Made by a program: the position numbers and the translations under genes. The notes beneath the pieces are model-generated. The model was not told the DNA's origin. It did no database searches and saw only the letters and a list, made by a program, of their open reading frames with translations. This document shows, piece after piece, positions 10,401 through 20,736 of a stretch of 64,000 nucleotides of DNA (its first letter is position 1; every line of letters starts with the position of its first letter). Origin of the DNA: Larus michahellis (Eukaryota > Chordata > Aves > Charadriiformes > Laridae); contig NC_133896.1 of assembly GCF_964199755.1 (NCBI RefSeq), positions 91,062,215-91,126,214 of the forward strand. Reading direction: 5' to 3'.

Positions 10401-11004
10401 GGCTTAAACAGAAGGGAATTTTGCTGAGGTTTATTTTCTTTTCTGGATGGATTTCTGATTGTATAAAAATATTCTTGATGAAAATGAGAGTGAGGAAAAT
10501 AAACCCAACACCCCCTATGATAGTCACTAATCCCGATTGGAGTGTTACAGCCTGGTTTGTAGTCTGAACTCCAGGGACTTCAACAGATTTGCCTTTTGTT
10601 TCTCTCACTCCCCAGCCTTCCACCCTTTTTCTCTTCCTTACCCCCAGTCCCTCAAAAAAGGACTCCTAAAAAGAATTGGCTTCACCATCACGTGGAGTGC
10701 CACAGACCTGTAGAAATCTCTCATCTGTGACAGAGGAAATACTTCTTCTGTACAGCTTCAGTTGTGACTAGATGGTGAAGGATTTATGGCGCTGGCTGAA
10801 GTATGCCAAACAAGATATAAATCTGTATTCCATCATCAGTAATTACCCGTCAAAAGAGGAGTAGGAACGCTCATCCTACTGCAGGGATGTGACTGGCCAA
10901 TCACTTCTGTGTATTAAAACTTAACTTTCTCTTTTGTGCTGGATTGCTTTGCAGGTGAAAAATGGCTGGGACCAGTTCCATCAGTTCCAAGTCCCAAGAT
11001 GTGA
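4415..11004 (+). CDS. GSTK1: Glutathione S-transferase kappa 1, complete gene, 8 exons
   Basis: GSTK1 conjugates glutathione to electrophiles. It is the kappa-class, DsbA-like thioredoxin-fold enzyme of mitochondria and peroxisomes, unlike the cytosolic GST classes. The joined exons (4415-4480, 5118-5199, 6067-6195, 6544-6644, 7043-7078, 8943-9059, 9584-9677, 10955-11004) give 224 residues without a stop; human GSTK1 has 226. Seen directly: VELFYDVVSPYSWLGFE with the catalytic Ser at residue 14 (Ser16 in human), the helical insert domain in exons 3-6, and the glutathione-binding GSDR motif in exon 7. All introns are GT-AG and phases agree. The ATG at 4415 aligns with the human start. The protein ends PKM, a loose match to the peroxisomal PTS1 pattern where human has ARL. 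The gene lies in a CpG island and converges with the minus-strand RAP1GAP-type gene. AATAAA at 11905 or ATTAAA at 11323 could end the transcript. Confidence 0.97.
5118..5199 (+). CDS. GSTK1: GSTK1 exon 2
   Basis: Acceptor TTATGTTGCAG, donor GTAGGC, ends in phase 1. It encodes the first beta-alpha unit of the thioredoxin fold (CRYQHIWNIDLRLRPAFLGG). Confidence 0.95.
5401..5556 (+). mobile_element. CR1 LINE, very short 3' end
   Basis: It holds the terminal CR1 segment only (CATCCCTAGAAGT...TTGGCACTTCAGGGCATGC... TTTCCAACCATGAAGATTCC), inserted in GSTK1 intron 2 in the same orientation as the gene. It belongs to the subfamily seen at 43925-45090. Confidence 0.88.
6067..6195 (+). CDS. GSTK1: GSTK1 exon 3
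   Basis: Acceptor CTGAAAG, donor GTAAGT; phase 1 at both ends. It encodes NKPPAMLPKRGEYMLKDIQR and the start of the helical domain. The cis-Pro region typical of thioredoxin folds lies in the following conserved segment. Confidence 0.94.
6544..6644 (+). CDS. GSTK1: GSTK1 exon 4
   Basis: Acceptor CACTAATCCCAG, donor GTCAGT, ends in phase 0. It encodes TLGAMRFITAMDM through FWIRFWSQ, corresponding to human SLSAMRFLTAVNL and LWMRVWSR. Confidence 0.94.
7043..7078 (+). CDS. GSTK1: GSTK1 exon 5
   Basis: A 12-codon exon, CEDISQPENILA, with acceptor TTCTTTTACCAG and donor GTAAGT; phase 0 at both ends. It matches human NEDITEPQSILA, so this small exon is conserved. Confidence 0.93.
8440..8467. repeat. 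Perfect 9-bp inverted repeat with 10-base spacer
   Basis: ACTGTTAAC at 8440-8448 is mirrored by GTTAACAGT at 8459-8467 in GSTK1 intron 5. GTTAAC resembles an HNF1 half-site, but this may be chance. No function is implied. Confidence 0.4.
8943..9059 (+). CDS. GSTK1: GSTK1 exon 6
   Basis: Acceptor ATCTTTTCTCAG, donor GTGAGA, phase 0 at both ends, 39 codons. It encodes the helical segment VARQAGLSSELTQKLLEMIS and the conserved VKNRLRETTEEA. Confidence 0.95.
9584..9677 (+). CDS. GSTK1: GSTK1 exon 7
   Basis: Acceptor GGTGTCAATAG, donor GTGAGT, ends in phase 1. It encodes AFGMPAVVAHFNGEPHLFFG and SDRLELL. The Ser-Asp of GSDR contacts the gamma-glutamyl part of glutathione in known structures. Confidence 0.96.
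10955..11004 (+). CDS. GSTK1: GSTK1 exon 8 and stop
   Basis: Acceptor GGATTGCTTTGCAG. It encodes EKWLGPVPSVPSPKM and TGA at 11002-11004. EKWLGPVP aligns with human EKWMGPIP; the last residues diverge and end PKM in place of ARL. Confidence 0.95.
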
Positions 11005-14000
11005 AAAGTCCTGGGGAAGTATATGAATGAAAATACATATGTACATGGTCAGTCTTCAGCAATTATCTGAATGTATCCAATTTTATGGAAAGATTACTTT
11101 CTCGTCCTTAATGGCTAACTTTACAGCTCATTCTCATTTCTAATTAAGAAGAAATTCAAGGTTTGCCAGTATTACCAGTCTGGTGAGGTCTTTACCAATA
11201 CAAATGTGCTGCTTTTCTTTCAAAAGATTAATGATTAACATAAAAGATGAAACACTAACTTCTTGCAGATTAAACATTATTCTTTTCTGATTAGTTCTTT
11301 CTTTTATTCTAAAAGCATGAGGATTAAATTTTTGTTGTGGGACTGTGATCTCAGACTCTTCTTGCCTGTCCGTTAGAAACACACACACACACGGACACAG
11401 CCGAAGAGAAGCTGGCTGCATTCTCCTTTTATTTTAAGTCCAAGATAACTACATATACACTAGAAGCACAGGACAAGGTATTCACGCTTCCTTTTACTCT
11501 GCAGTATGGCAAGTGGAGGGGACACAAGAGAGAAGAGTAGAAGAAAGAGGGACAATTCCAAGCCCAAAGAAAAATCTGGGGAACCAATCAAGTATTTCAA
11601 AAGGAACTGTCCCCCCTCCTGGACAGTGTTTTGTACTGCAGGGACTGACATGTGAGAAGACCACCACACACAGGCATTCTTGGGCATGGACCCCAGACCT
11701 TGCAGGGGTTTTTAATTAGTGCCAGTTTCACAGTAATGTCTTTGGAGGACAATGGTGAATACCATATAAGTTTGGTTCAGTTATCAACTAGACTGTGTTT
11801 TGCTTCCTCGAGGATGGCCTAATTGCTGCCTATCCAAAGGTGATTTGAATAGGGCTCTGAGGGACTTCCCATCATATAGTCTGCAGAGGGAAAGAGATGC
11901 AAGCAATAAAATTAAAACCAAAAGGCTTTGATTTTCACTCTCATCTCTGATTACAGTAGTTAGAAATTTCACACTGAACTAGTTTGAACCGGGCCCTGTA
12001 TTGGCTGAATTGGAATAACACACTGAAATTGATTTGTATGAGGCTTGATTTCTCAGTGGTTCCTGGCTGTCTCTGACACATCACTGAAGGAAGCAGAAGA
12101 ACTAGCAGCAGCTGGAATTCCATTTTTTGTCTCTTTCTGAACTTTAAGATAAAGCATATTCATGCTTGTTCACTTGAACTGCAAATCCTGGAACAAAGCA
12201 TCAGAAAAAAAAATATCTGTATCATGCATGTTCTTACAGCTCTAAGTGTTCTAAGAATATAATTTGTTCCCCTGGCCACAGTTTTTCCTTCCTACACCTC
12301 TTCAGGAAATATCCTATAATTTGAGACCTCTTTCTTCCTTTCCAGCAGTGCACCCATTAGTCTTTGGGCAAATCCAGCCTGGAATTTAAGGAAATCTTTG
12401 TGAGATATAAGAGGCCACATTTATTTAGGAGTTAGAACTGCGGGGAAGTTATCATTTATGTGGACACCATAGATTTCTTTGAGTCCCTTGAAGCCACATT
12501 AAAGAAATTTTTTTTTACTATTCTTCCCCCCTGAAATTTGCTAGTTTCCAATTTGTGCTATCAGACTGATTCTGAGGTTGTGATTAGAAACGGAATGACT
12601 GAAACATCACTTTAAGCCAGATCATCCCAGTGACCTGGGGCCGCTGCCATAGGCAGTGCTGTCTGAGAAACAGGTGAAATAGGAGGTAAATGAACTCTGG
12701 TGGGGAGGTGGAGAGAATGCAAGGAACATCTTGAAATAATCTCATGGTGAAAGCCAGGGTCTCACGAAGCTTTGTCCTTCAAACCAGCTTGACTTAAAAA
12801 AAACAGCCTTTGCGACAAAACATTGTTGATTTGGCAGATGGACCAAATGAGATGGATCTTAGAGACTGCAACATATGTCCCAAAATGATCTTAGATGCCC
12901 TTAGACCTACTTGAAATCAGTGGAAATAAAATGCTCAAAGGCTTAGGTACTAAAATAGTACTTAAACACTACTGAAAGAAGGAAAATCCAAACTCGGGAT
13001 TTTCCTTAACATTGCATGTTGCCTTTGATAACCACTAGTAAGCGATTACAGCCTTTGCGTCTCTCTCAGTGAGTATGCATATTGTTGCAATTCTGACTGC
13101 ATACCTACTTCGAGAAAAAGTTGTCTGTTTTGGAGTAGATCTTTGAGGAAGTTCTGCCTCTTGTTTAGGCAGCCTTACTCCTGCGTTACAGAGACCTGAT
13201 CGCATGCACAAGCACTTGGCAGACTCTGTTGATTACCCCAGTGAACGCTGGCTGGCAGCTATACATTCTCGGTACTTGTCTTTGGCGTAGCGTGCATTTA
13301 AGTAGTCTCAGAGCTAAGCACCAGCTTTTTTACCTGGCTTCATGGAGTTGACCGTTGAACTGTTTATCTGACTGCTCTGAATGCCACCAGGTGGCAGGGC
13401 AGCCAAAAGTGGAGCATTACTTGAAAAAAACATAAGAGGATCTAAACACTTGTGTCTTTTTACCAGGCACGTGGGTAGATGCTAAGCAATAATAAGAACT
13501 GCCAGCTATTTAGGAATAGCTGGAAGAATTTTCTTCCATGAAGAAGAACTTCTTTATGGAATTCTTCTACTTTGCTATATACCAAAATAGTTCCTGAGAG
13601 CCTCACATCCACATCACTTTCAAGGTAGCATGCTGTTCACCTGTCAAGCCAGAGAAGATACTGGGCAAGGAAAGGGACTTTGAGCCAAAAGAGAAATTCT
13701 CAGCGATGCAGGCGAAACTGGATTACAGACTCTAGGGAACAAACTTTGAGTTGTGTTCCCTTTGCTCTATTACAGACCTCATCAGGAGATCCAGTCCCAC
13801 TTCCCATGTCTGGAAAAGCTGTGAAACTGGCATGGAGAAGTAGGTCCAACCAATGCTAGGCTGAAAGCAAACGAGCAAGAGTAGAGATAGGCACAAAGTC
13901 ACAAAATGAGAAAAAGAAAGTGGTTCAGCAAAATAGTGAAACCATAGGAAGCAGAGAATAGGGACAGGTAAAGCCAGGTGGCATCTGAGCAAAGGAAACC

Positions 14001-14431
14001 AAACAATGGAAGAAAAAGAAGAGAATAAAGCTAAGCATAGATTAGGGCAGGGAGAGGTGTCTCAATGGGAAACGCTGTTCCCTGAGAGGGAGCCGGCAAC
14101 CAAGAAAGGCAGAGCTGAGGTCGATTAAACAGGCCGGAGTCAGCTGGCCACGGAAGATCATTTGGGGAAGAAGGTGTAGGATTAAGTCTATTTGCTGTGA
14201 AGCCCTACAGTACTTGCTGCACTCTTTCTGTGAGGCCAGGGACAGCCCAGGGGCCTGCCTCCACCCTGAGCCATGGCGCTGTGGCGCTCTTCCATGTCCG
14301 TTACCTGTGCTCCTCACCCAGCGCACGCCGAGACTCTCCTCCAGCGGCGGCCTCACACGCAGCACAAAATGGAGGCCTGCAGAACAAGGAAGTTCTTTAA
14401 CCTTCCCTGCAAGCACCTTCTTCCCATCCTT
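11005..14431. other. GSTK1 3' flank, no gene seen
   Basis: This is the 3' UTR and intergenic sequence between the convergent genes. Candidate + strand poly(A) signals are ATTAAA at 11323-11328 and AATAAA at 11905-11910. No coding block was recognised on either strand, including for the missing last exon of the RAP1GAP-type gene. Confidence 0.5.
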
Positions 14432-14812
14432 TCATAGAATCATAGAATAGAATCATAGAATCATTTAGGTTGGAAAAGAGCCTTGGGATCATCGAGTCCA
14501 ACCAACAACTCCACTCCACAGAGTTCTCCCCTACACCATATCCCTTAACACCACATCTAAACGAGTCTTAAACACATTCAGGGATGGTGACTCCACCGCC
14601 TCCCTGGGCAGCCTATTCCAGTGTCTGACCACTCTTTCTGTGAAGAATTTTTTCCTAATGTCCAGCCTAAACCTACCCTGCTGCAGCTTGAAGCCATTCC
14701 CTCTTGTTCTATCGCTAATTACCTGTGAGAAGAGACCAGCACCAACCTCTCTACAATGTCCTTTCAAGTAGTTGTAGAGAGAACCCTCAGCCAGCAAAGC
14801 CTTGCCTCCTAA
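14432..14812 (-). mobile_element. CR1 LINE 3' end, minus strand
   Basis: On the minus strand it runs from a decayed C-terminal reverse-transcriptase tail ([33 protein letters not shown]) to the 3' terminus. Three copies of the ATTCTATGA-type unit are visible at 14432-14464. The short tail reads open, but this is a 5'-truncated dead copy. Confidence 0.92.
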
Positions 14813-16332
14813 ATTAAGTCTGTCTCTTTTTCTCCCGTCCTTATCGCTGTGCAAGTGAGAAGGAAACATTTTATTAAAGCACTTACTGGATTATGGTGCT
14901 GAGCATCTGCTTTGCTGCCTTTTCCTTTTCCAGTGGAGCCAGCAACACTGCTGGAAGGAAGCAACCTGCTTCCTAGAAGGGAACCAAGCACAGAACAATA
15001 AAGAAACAATCAAGAGGGTATCCCAGGAGCTGCACACATAGCTGGTTTTACCCCAAACTTTTCACAAATCTGTGGCTTATCCACGGGTAAGAGCGAAAGG
15101 AATGTATCTACACCCAACTTGACCTACTTCTCATTCCAGCTTGAAACACAAGAAAAGCGACTACTTAGCTTTCGTTTCATTCAGAAAAATCACTTTGTCC
15201 CCTGGTTCCAGACTGTGTGTCAATGCCACAGTGATAGCTTCTTGCCTAAAGAAGCTACGTCTGTAGCTATCTAACGAGTAATGAAGGCATTCTCCAACTT
15301 TCCCAAATGTTTCCATCAATCAATATCAGTCACGTTTTCAATTTCTGTATCGGTCTACTGTTTTACACAAAAAATTGTTTAAAATAATACAGCAGGTTCC
15401 AGTAGGTGACAGCATCATGCAGTCAAGCTAAGAAATGCCATTACTGAATACATCTGTGCAACCTGAATGCCTTAAGAATACACTTTGTGCAGCAGAGTCT
15501 AATCTTATGCTCTCACAGTGTTTCTCTTCCTTCTTCTCCCGCTGCCCCCTCCCTTAGGATTCTCACATCTGACCTCAGGGTTCTTCTCCATTTGGTATAT
15601 ATCCCAGCTCTAAGTACTATGAAATTTAATTGTGATGTATATTTGTAATTAGTGACTAATAGACTGAGTAGCTGAATAAAAACACACCTAAAACAACTAT
15701 GCATATTAACTAACCTAGAAGCATCTTAAAGAAAGCGTTAAGGAGGGCTGTAGCTGAATCCTGACCTTGGGGCTAGGGAGAAAGTCACCTCTGCCTCATG
15801 TGAAATCCACTGGCATATAAGATATGTTGGTGCTTTAAAGCCAACTCAGAAAATAGCAGGTTTGGCAATGGTAGTTCTCTATGTCTTTATCTAGCTCTGG
15901 TAGCATAGTGACCACAGGCTGCTGCCATTTTTTTTCTTCGTTTCTGTAACTTTTCTCTCTCAATCTGAATGGGAAATTGGAGAATCCAAGAATGTGTACG
16001 TGGGCCAGGAATTCTAGAATCATTCAGCATAAGATACGGACTTACAGAGGGCATCCAAAATGTCTTAGGTTTCTTCATAAAAAAATCAGTTCAGTCTGAT
16101 TTTAGACAGTAGCTTAACTGTGGCTGAACAGTTATTGTATAGCTCACTAAAGGACAAAACTAAAACACCTGTGTGCCTCTCTGTGTTCCAAAGTGTTTTC
16201 TTTGCTTTCAGTTTAGCTTAACTCTGACATTTCTTCAGTTTATTATGCTTGGTTATGGATAATTACAGTTCTTCCCTGTTACATAGATTAACCCAAATTA
16301 TCAATGTCCATTTAAATGTAATTTTGTCTAGG
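14813..16332. other. Unique sequence, no gene seen
   Basis: Mixed AT-rich sequence with no recognised exon. A 64-base segment at 14887-14950 (minus) is flanked by splice-like signals but has no recognisable protein similarity. Confidence 0.4.
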
Positions 16333-16833
16333 TGTCGTGGTTTAACCCCAGCTGGCAACTAGGACCACGCAGCCACTCATTCACTCTCCCCTCCCCAGTA
16401 GGGTTGGGGGAAGAGGGAGAGAAAGGAGATAAAAAAAACGTGGGACGAGACAAAGACAGTTTAATAGAACAGTAACAGAAGAGAAAAATAATAATAATGG
16501 TAAAAGAATATACAAAATAAAGTGATGCAACAAAAATTGCTGTCATCAACCAATGATCGATTGCCTAGCCCATCTCGAGCAGTGGTCACTGATCCCTGAC
16601 CCCATCATACTGAGCATGATGTCTAAGGTATGGAATATTCCTTTGGCCAGCTTCTCCTGCCTATGCTCCCTCTCAGCTCCCATGGGAAGCTGAAAAAGTC
16701 CTCGACTTGATATAAACATTACTTAGCAACAACTAAAACAATGTGTTATCAACATTATTTTCATACTAAATCCAAAACACAGCAGCTACGAGGAAGAAAA
16801 TTAACTCTATCCATCCCAACAGAAACCAGGACA
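16333..16833 (-). mobile_element. Solo LTR of an avian endogenous retrovirus, minus strand
   Basis: The element is 501 bases, bounded by TG...CA, with flanking 5-base repeats CTAGG (16328-16332) and CTGGG (16834-16838) that differ by one base. On the minus strand it starts TGTCCTGGTTTCTGTTGGG and contains TATTAAACTGTCTTTGTCTC, a poly(A)-type signal. It is clearly related to the LTR at 17996-18589 but has lost the TATA box seen there. No internal viral genes lie beside it, so recombination between LTRs probably removed the provirus. The five-base target duplication suits an ERVL- or ERVK-like element; the family is not settled. Confidence 0.85.
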
Positions 16834-17995
16834 CTGGGAATATTAACATGTATTGCCACACTTGGTCTTTTGGTAATTAGTTTTCTATCAGGACTGGCTT
16901 GTAGTACCTAAATAGAAAACTTTTTACTACTTGCAAAAATCAAAATAAATATATCATCCTGTGTTTTTTTCCTAAATTTTTTATCACAACACATTGCTCT
17001 TAATCCTATCTTTTTCTATGTCAAGAATTGTCAGAATTTCTGTAAAATGAATTTTCAAAAACTTTGAAATTCCTAGGGACAAGATTTCACTTTGTGCTTA
17101 GAAAATGCAGGCTTAACTCTGCTACCTCACGTACCTCACAGACACACGTAATCTTTTATTTCCTTCCTCTCTACCCCTTCATCTATTACGACAAACACAT
17201 TCTAAATGGTGTGGATGGTGACATCATCAAGCTTCCTTACTGGCACTTGAGGCTACATCTCTACAGTCTCCTGATTAGGTGAGCTGATTTCAAAGAGTCA
17301 GAAAAGTAACCACTATGTTTATCCTTTTTAACCATGGCTCTCCTGGCATAAATTGGAAGTCCAGATACAAACCTGCATCTTTGTTGGTGTACCTTTGTAT
17401 GCTTGTTCGGGTTTTTGTAAAAAAAAAAAATCTCTGCACTGAAGATATAAAAGTAGATATGATACAGAAAAAAAATCCCCGTTCCTACAGGGTGCAGCTG
17501 CCTTACCATGCCAGGGTACCAAGAAACCACAGTGAAAGAGTGTCAGTATCAGGTCACCGCCATTGACAATGGAGTGTATAAAACCTAAAAATTTTGTTGA
17601 ACTTTATATCACGTTCTCTGTAATGATTATTCTCAGTGATATATATTCATGATGTATATAGCTGTGGTAAAATAAGGAGTCAGCAGGTAGGGAAACTCTC
17701 TAGGAAGAGCAGCAGAGGCCACTGGAAAGCATGCCTACTTCCAATATCCATAACAAAAGGGGAACAGCTAGGCTGAATAACCCAGCACTCTTCTGCTGGA
17801 GAGTATATTGGGCCAGCAGCTTGTCCCCAAGGTGGCAAGCTAGTAGCTCACACTGAGTTGGGCCTGTACTATCAACCTAGCACTTGGATCCGGATGTGAA
17901 AGTTCATAGCTCAGCTACAGCTCTAGGATCCAGTGGGATTTTCTGGCAAGAAATAGAATGCAGGAAGGAAAACGTTGCATAAATGAGTAGAGGGG

Positions 17996-18589
17996 TGTGC
18001 TGGTTTTGGCTGGGGTAGAGTTGATTTTCTTCATACTAGCTAGTATGGGGCTGTGTTTTGGATTTGTGCTGGAAAGAGTGTTGATAATACAGGGATTTTT
18101 AGTTATTGCTGAACAGTGCTTATGCAGCGGCAGGGCCTTTTCTGCTCCTTATTCTGCCCTGCCAGCGAGTCGGCTGGGAATGCACAAAAAGTTGGGAGGA
18201 GACACAGCCAGGACAGCTGACCCCAACTGACCAAAGGGATATTCCATACCATGTGATGTCACGCTCAGTATAAAAAGCTGGGGGAAGAAGAAGGAAGGGG
18301 GTGATGTTCGGAATTGTGGCGTTTGTCTTCCCAAGTAACCATTACGTGTGATGGAGCCCTGCTCTCCTGGAGATCACTGAACACCTGCCTGCCGCTGGGA
18401 AGCAGTGAATGAATTCCTCGTTTTGCTTTGCTTGTGCGTGTGGCTTTTGCTTTACCTATTAAACTGTCTTTATCTCAACCCACAAGTTTTCTCACTTTTC
18501 CTCTTCTGATTCTCTCCCCCATCCCAACCGGGGGAAGTGAGCAAGCGGCTGCGTGGTGCTTAGTTGCCGGCTGGGCTTAAGCCATGACA
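17996..18589 (+). mobile_element. Solo LTR of an avian endogenous retrovirus, plus strand
   Basis: The element is 594 bases from TGTGCTGGTTTTGG to AAGCCATGACA, with a perfect 5-base target duplication AGGGG at 17991-17995 and 18590-18594. A TATA box (TATAAAA, 18269-18275) and a poly(A) signal (ATTAAA, 18458-18463) lie in the expected U3/R order. The sequence parallels the 16333-16833 LTR in the other orientation. The perfect target duplication and intact signals suggest it is the younger of the two. Confidence 0.9.
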
Positions 18590-18594
18590 AGGGG

Positions 18595-20333
18595 TAAAAG
18601 GAGAGAGAACCCAAGCCAATACAACAAAAGCTTATAGTGGATGTCATGCGGGCTTCCACTGTGCTTTACATGATGCAGGTAGATGGGAGTGATAAGCGGA
18701 TTTGTGGAAAGAGCACACCTGGATTAAACTATGGGCCATGTCAGGGGAGGCCTAACAGCACTGCATTATCACTGTGCCTGGGAATGCTCTTGGAGAAATG
18801 GACGGCAAAGGGAACTGCAGTTACCCTCAAGGTCAAAAACAATGGGAAATCTTTTACTTGATGACAATAGTCAATTTCTGATACTCAAGCAAAACAAACT
18901 ACTTTACATTTACACTAATTTTATGCTCCCATTAGTATTTCCCATCATGAGTAAACACAAGCTGTTTGTTCGCTTTTGACAGGAACCATCTTTCCCACCT
19001 GCTTGGTCTCAGTGCAGCGCCACAAAGGCAACAGGAGTGAATAAAGCTCAAACATTTGTGAGGGGAGCTGTGGCCTGCTCAGGGTAATCCCAGACATGTG
19101 GAAATGGTAGCATGGGCAATGCCACGGTGATACAGTGACAACCCTCACACCACCAGGCACAAAGAAGCTATTGCCTTTATGGTGTCATTTCTAGATCCCT
19201 TCAAAAAGAGACAATTTAATCGTGTTGGGCCTCCTGGCCTTATAGCATCTATTCATCACTCTTGCTCTGAGCTGATGACACTGAACTCTTTCTTCCTAGC
19301 CTTCCTACAGAAGCTCATTCCCAACTTCTGCCTCTTAAGCAGTTCATTAGCTGTCTTCTGCTGTGAAGGTTCCTCACATGCTGCTTTTTCATGTCTCCAC
19401 ATTTGATACCTTTATGTCTCTCCCTCAGTACAGGCAGACTCTGTATATAGCACCCCACTTCCTAATTATAGCATACAACATGGCTCTCTCCTCCTCCGCA
19501 CAATCAAAAACTCCACTTGTTTTTCTTGTTCTTCCAGAGTGTCAATACCAGCCCCTTGGGCCCTCGTGTGCCTCTAAGTGTACAAGCTCTCGTGTTGTGA
19601 GTTGTTCTGCAGAAGTGGAGAAATCTTACAGAACATCTCACAGAACAGAGGTCTCTGCAGAACATCTCACAGCATCATATCTTCATTGATGTTGCTAAGA
19701 TACAGGCAATTTTAAGCAGGGCCACTCTTGATGTCTCAGGGCTGCTGCAGAGATTGAGGCACAAAACTCTGTCTTCAAAGTAAATTGGCTTCACTTTCTG
19801 ACCTTGCAATCCCTTGTAATCTTTTTCAACAATCCCTTTTCACACAAGTCCTATACAGATTTCACTGTTCCTTCCAACCTATTTTCTTCCTTGCCATCCA
19901 CATAATCCCTAGTATCTCTTACCATCTTAACCTGCTCCTATTCCAGAATCTTTTAGCAACAAATGTTGTTTTGCTTTCCACAGTTCCTAATGATTTCCCA
20001 ATCTCAAAAGCTTAATCTTTTCAATCATACTTTCCCAAAATCAAGGCTGAAGCCTCGTTCTCAAAAACAGACTGAAAGGGATTTAAATTTTCCATAATTT
20101 TAACTTTTCCGTAATTCAGTGCGGGTTAGTTACCTGATTACCCACCTTCTCAGGAGCATACTGCTTTGTTCAGGAAGCACTGTTTCTGTAATTCCCATAT
20201 CCAAACTACCTAATTTATAAAGGGGCACTGCATGCAGAAAAGCAACCGTTGAGATACATGCTCTCCACAGAAACACGTAAACACATTACTTCTTTGCAAT
20301 CTACTGTAACTCCTTCTGCAGTGTACAGCACTA
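18595..20333. other. Unique sequence, no gene seen
   Basis: No exon with protein similarity was found on either strand. The last exon of the RAP1GAP-type gene could lie here or further left, up to 11005. Confidence 0.4.
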
Positions 20334-20339
20334 TTTATT
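20334..20339 (-). terminator. Candidate poly(A) signal for the RAP1GAP-type gene
   Basis: On the minus strand this reads AATAAA, about 295 bases after the last recognised exon. If the donor of that exon is skipped, the transcript could end here. The signal is common by chance in AT-rich DNA. Confidence 0.2.
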
Positions 20340-20528
20340 CATGCTACTGAAACACACTTCCCCTTCCCATTCTCTCCCCATTACAGTTTGCATGGTAGCT
20401 TCTCTCCCCATTTCTCTGAGCCTGTCCATCATCTACCTGCGCTTCTCAAATCTTAAGTATACCTATACAAAAGATTTTGCCAAACAAATATGGCTCAACC
20501 AAGCATCAGCAAAGGACTTTTTTTCTGA

Positions 20529-20531
20529 TTT

Positions 20532-20603
<72 letters not shown>

Positions 20604-20631
20604 TTCTTTTCTTTTCTTTTCTTTCTTTTTT
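20529..20631. repeat. (TTTC)n / (TTTTC)n microsatellite
   Basis: About 70 bases of uninterrupted TTTC followed by several TTTTC units. On the minus strand this is an (AAAG)n tract that begins within a few bases of the splice donor of the exon ending at 20634. Confidence 0.95.
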
Positions 20632-20633
20632 AC

Positions 20634-20736
20634 CTGGTGAGCTGGAAGTACTGGGTGTGCAGTCACTGTCATCCAGCCACATACTCTGAACCATTGAATC
20701 CTGTTTTGGAGGGCCCTCAAGAGAGCACATCAGCTC
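20634..20736 (-). CDS. RAP1GAP-type gene, last recognised exon
   Basis: Acceptor TTGCCCTCTCCAG, donor GTAAAA, ends in phase 1. [18 protein letters not shown] and TSSSPG align with human TPHKRDSFIYSTWLEDSV and GGSSPG. If the donor is skipped, the frame runs into the AAAG tract and gives a Lys/Arg/Glu-rich tail that stops at 20506. Confidence 0.85.

Noticed and set aside
14042-14416. 124-codon minus-strand frame tested as the missing last exon of the RAP1GAP-type gene
   Set aside because: An acceptor-like TTGTTCTGCAG and compatible phase exist, but the protein shows no similarity to any RAP1GAP C-terminus.
14887-14950. 64-base minus-strand segment with splice-like ends
   Set aside because: No recognisable peptide, next to a CR1 copy, and it would leave the gene without a stop nearby.
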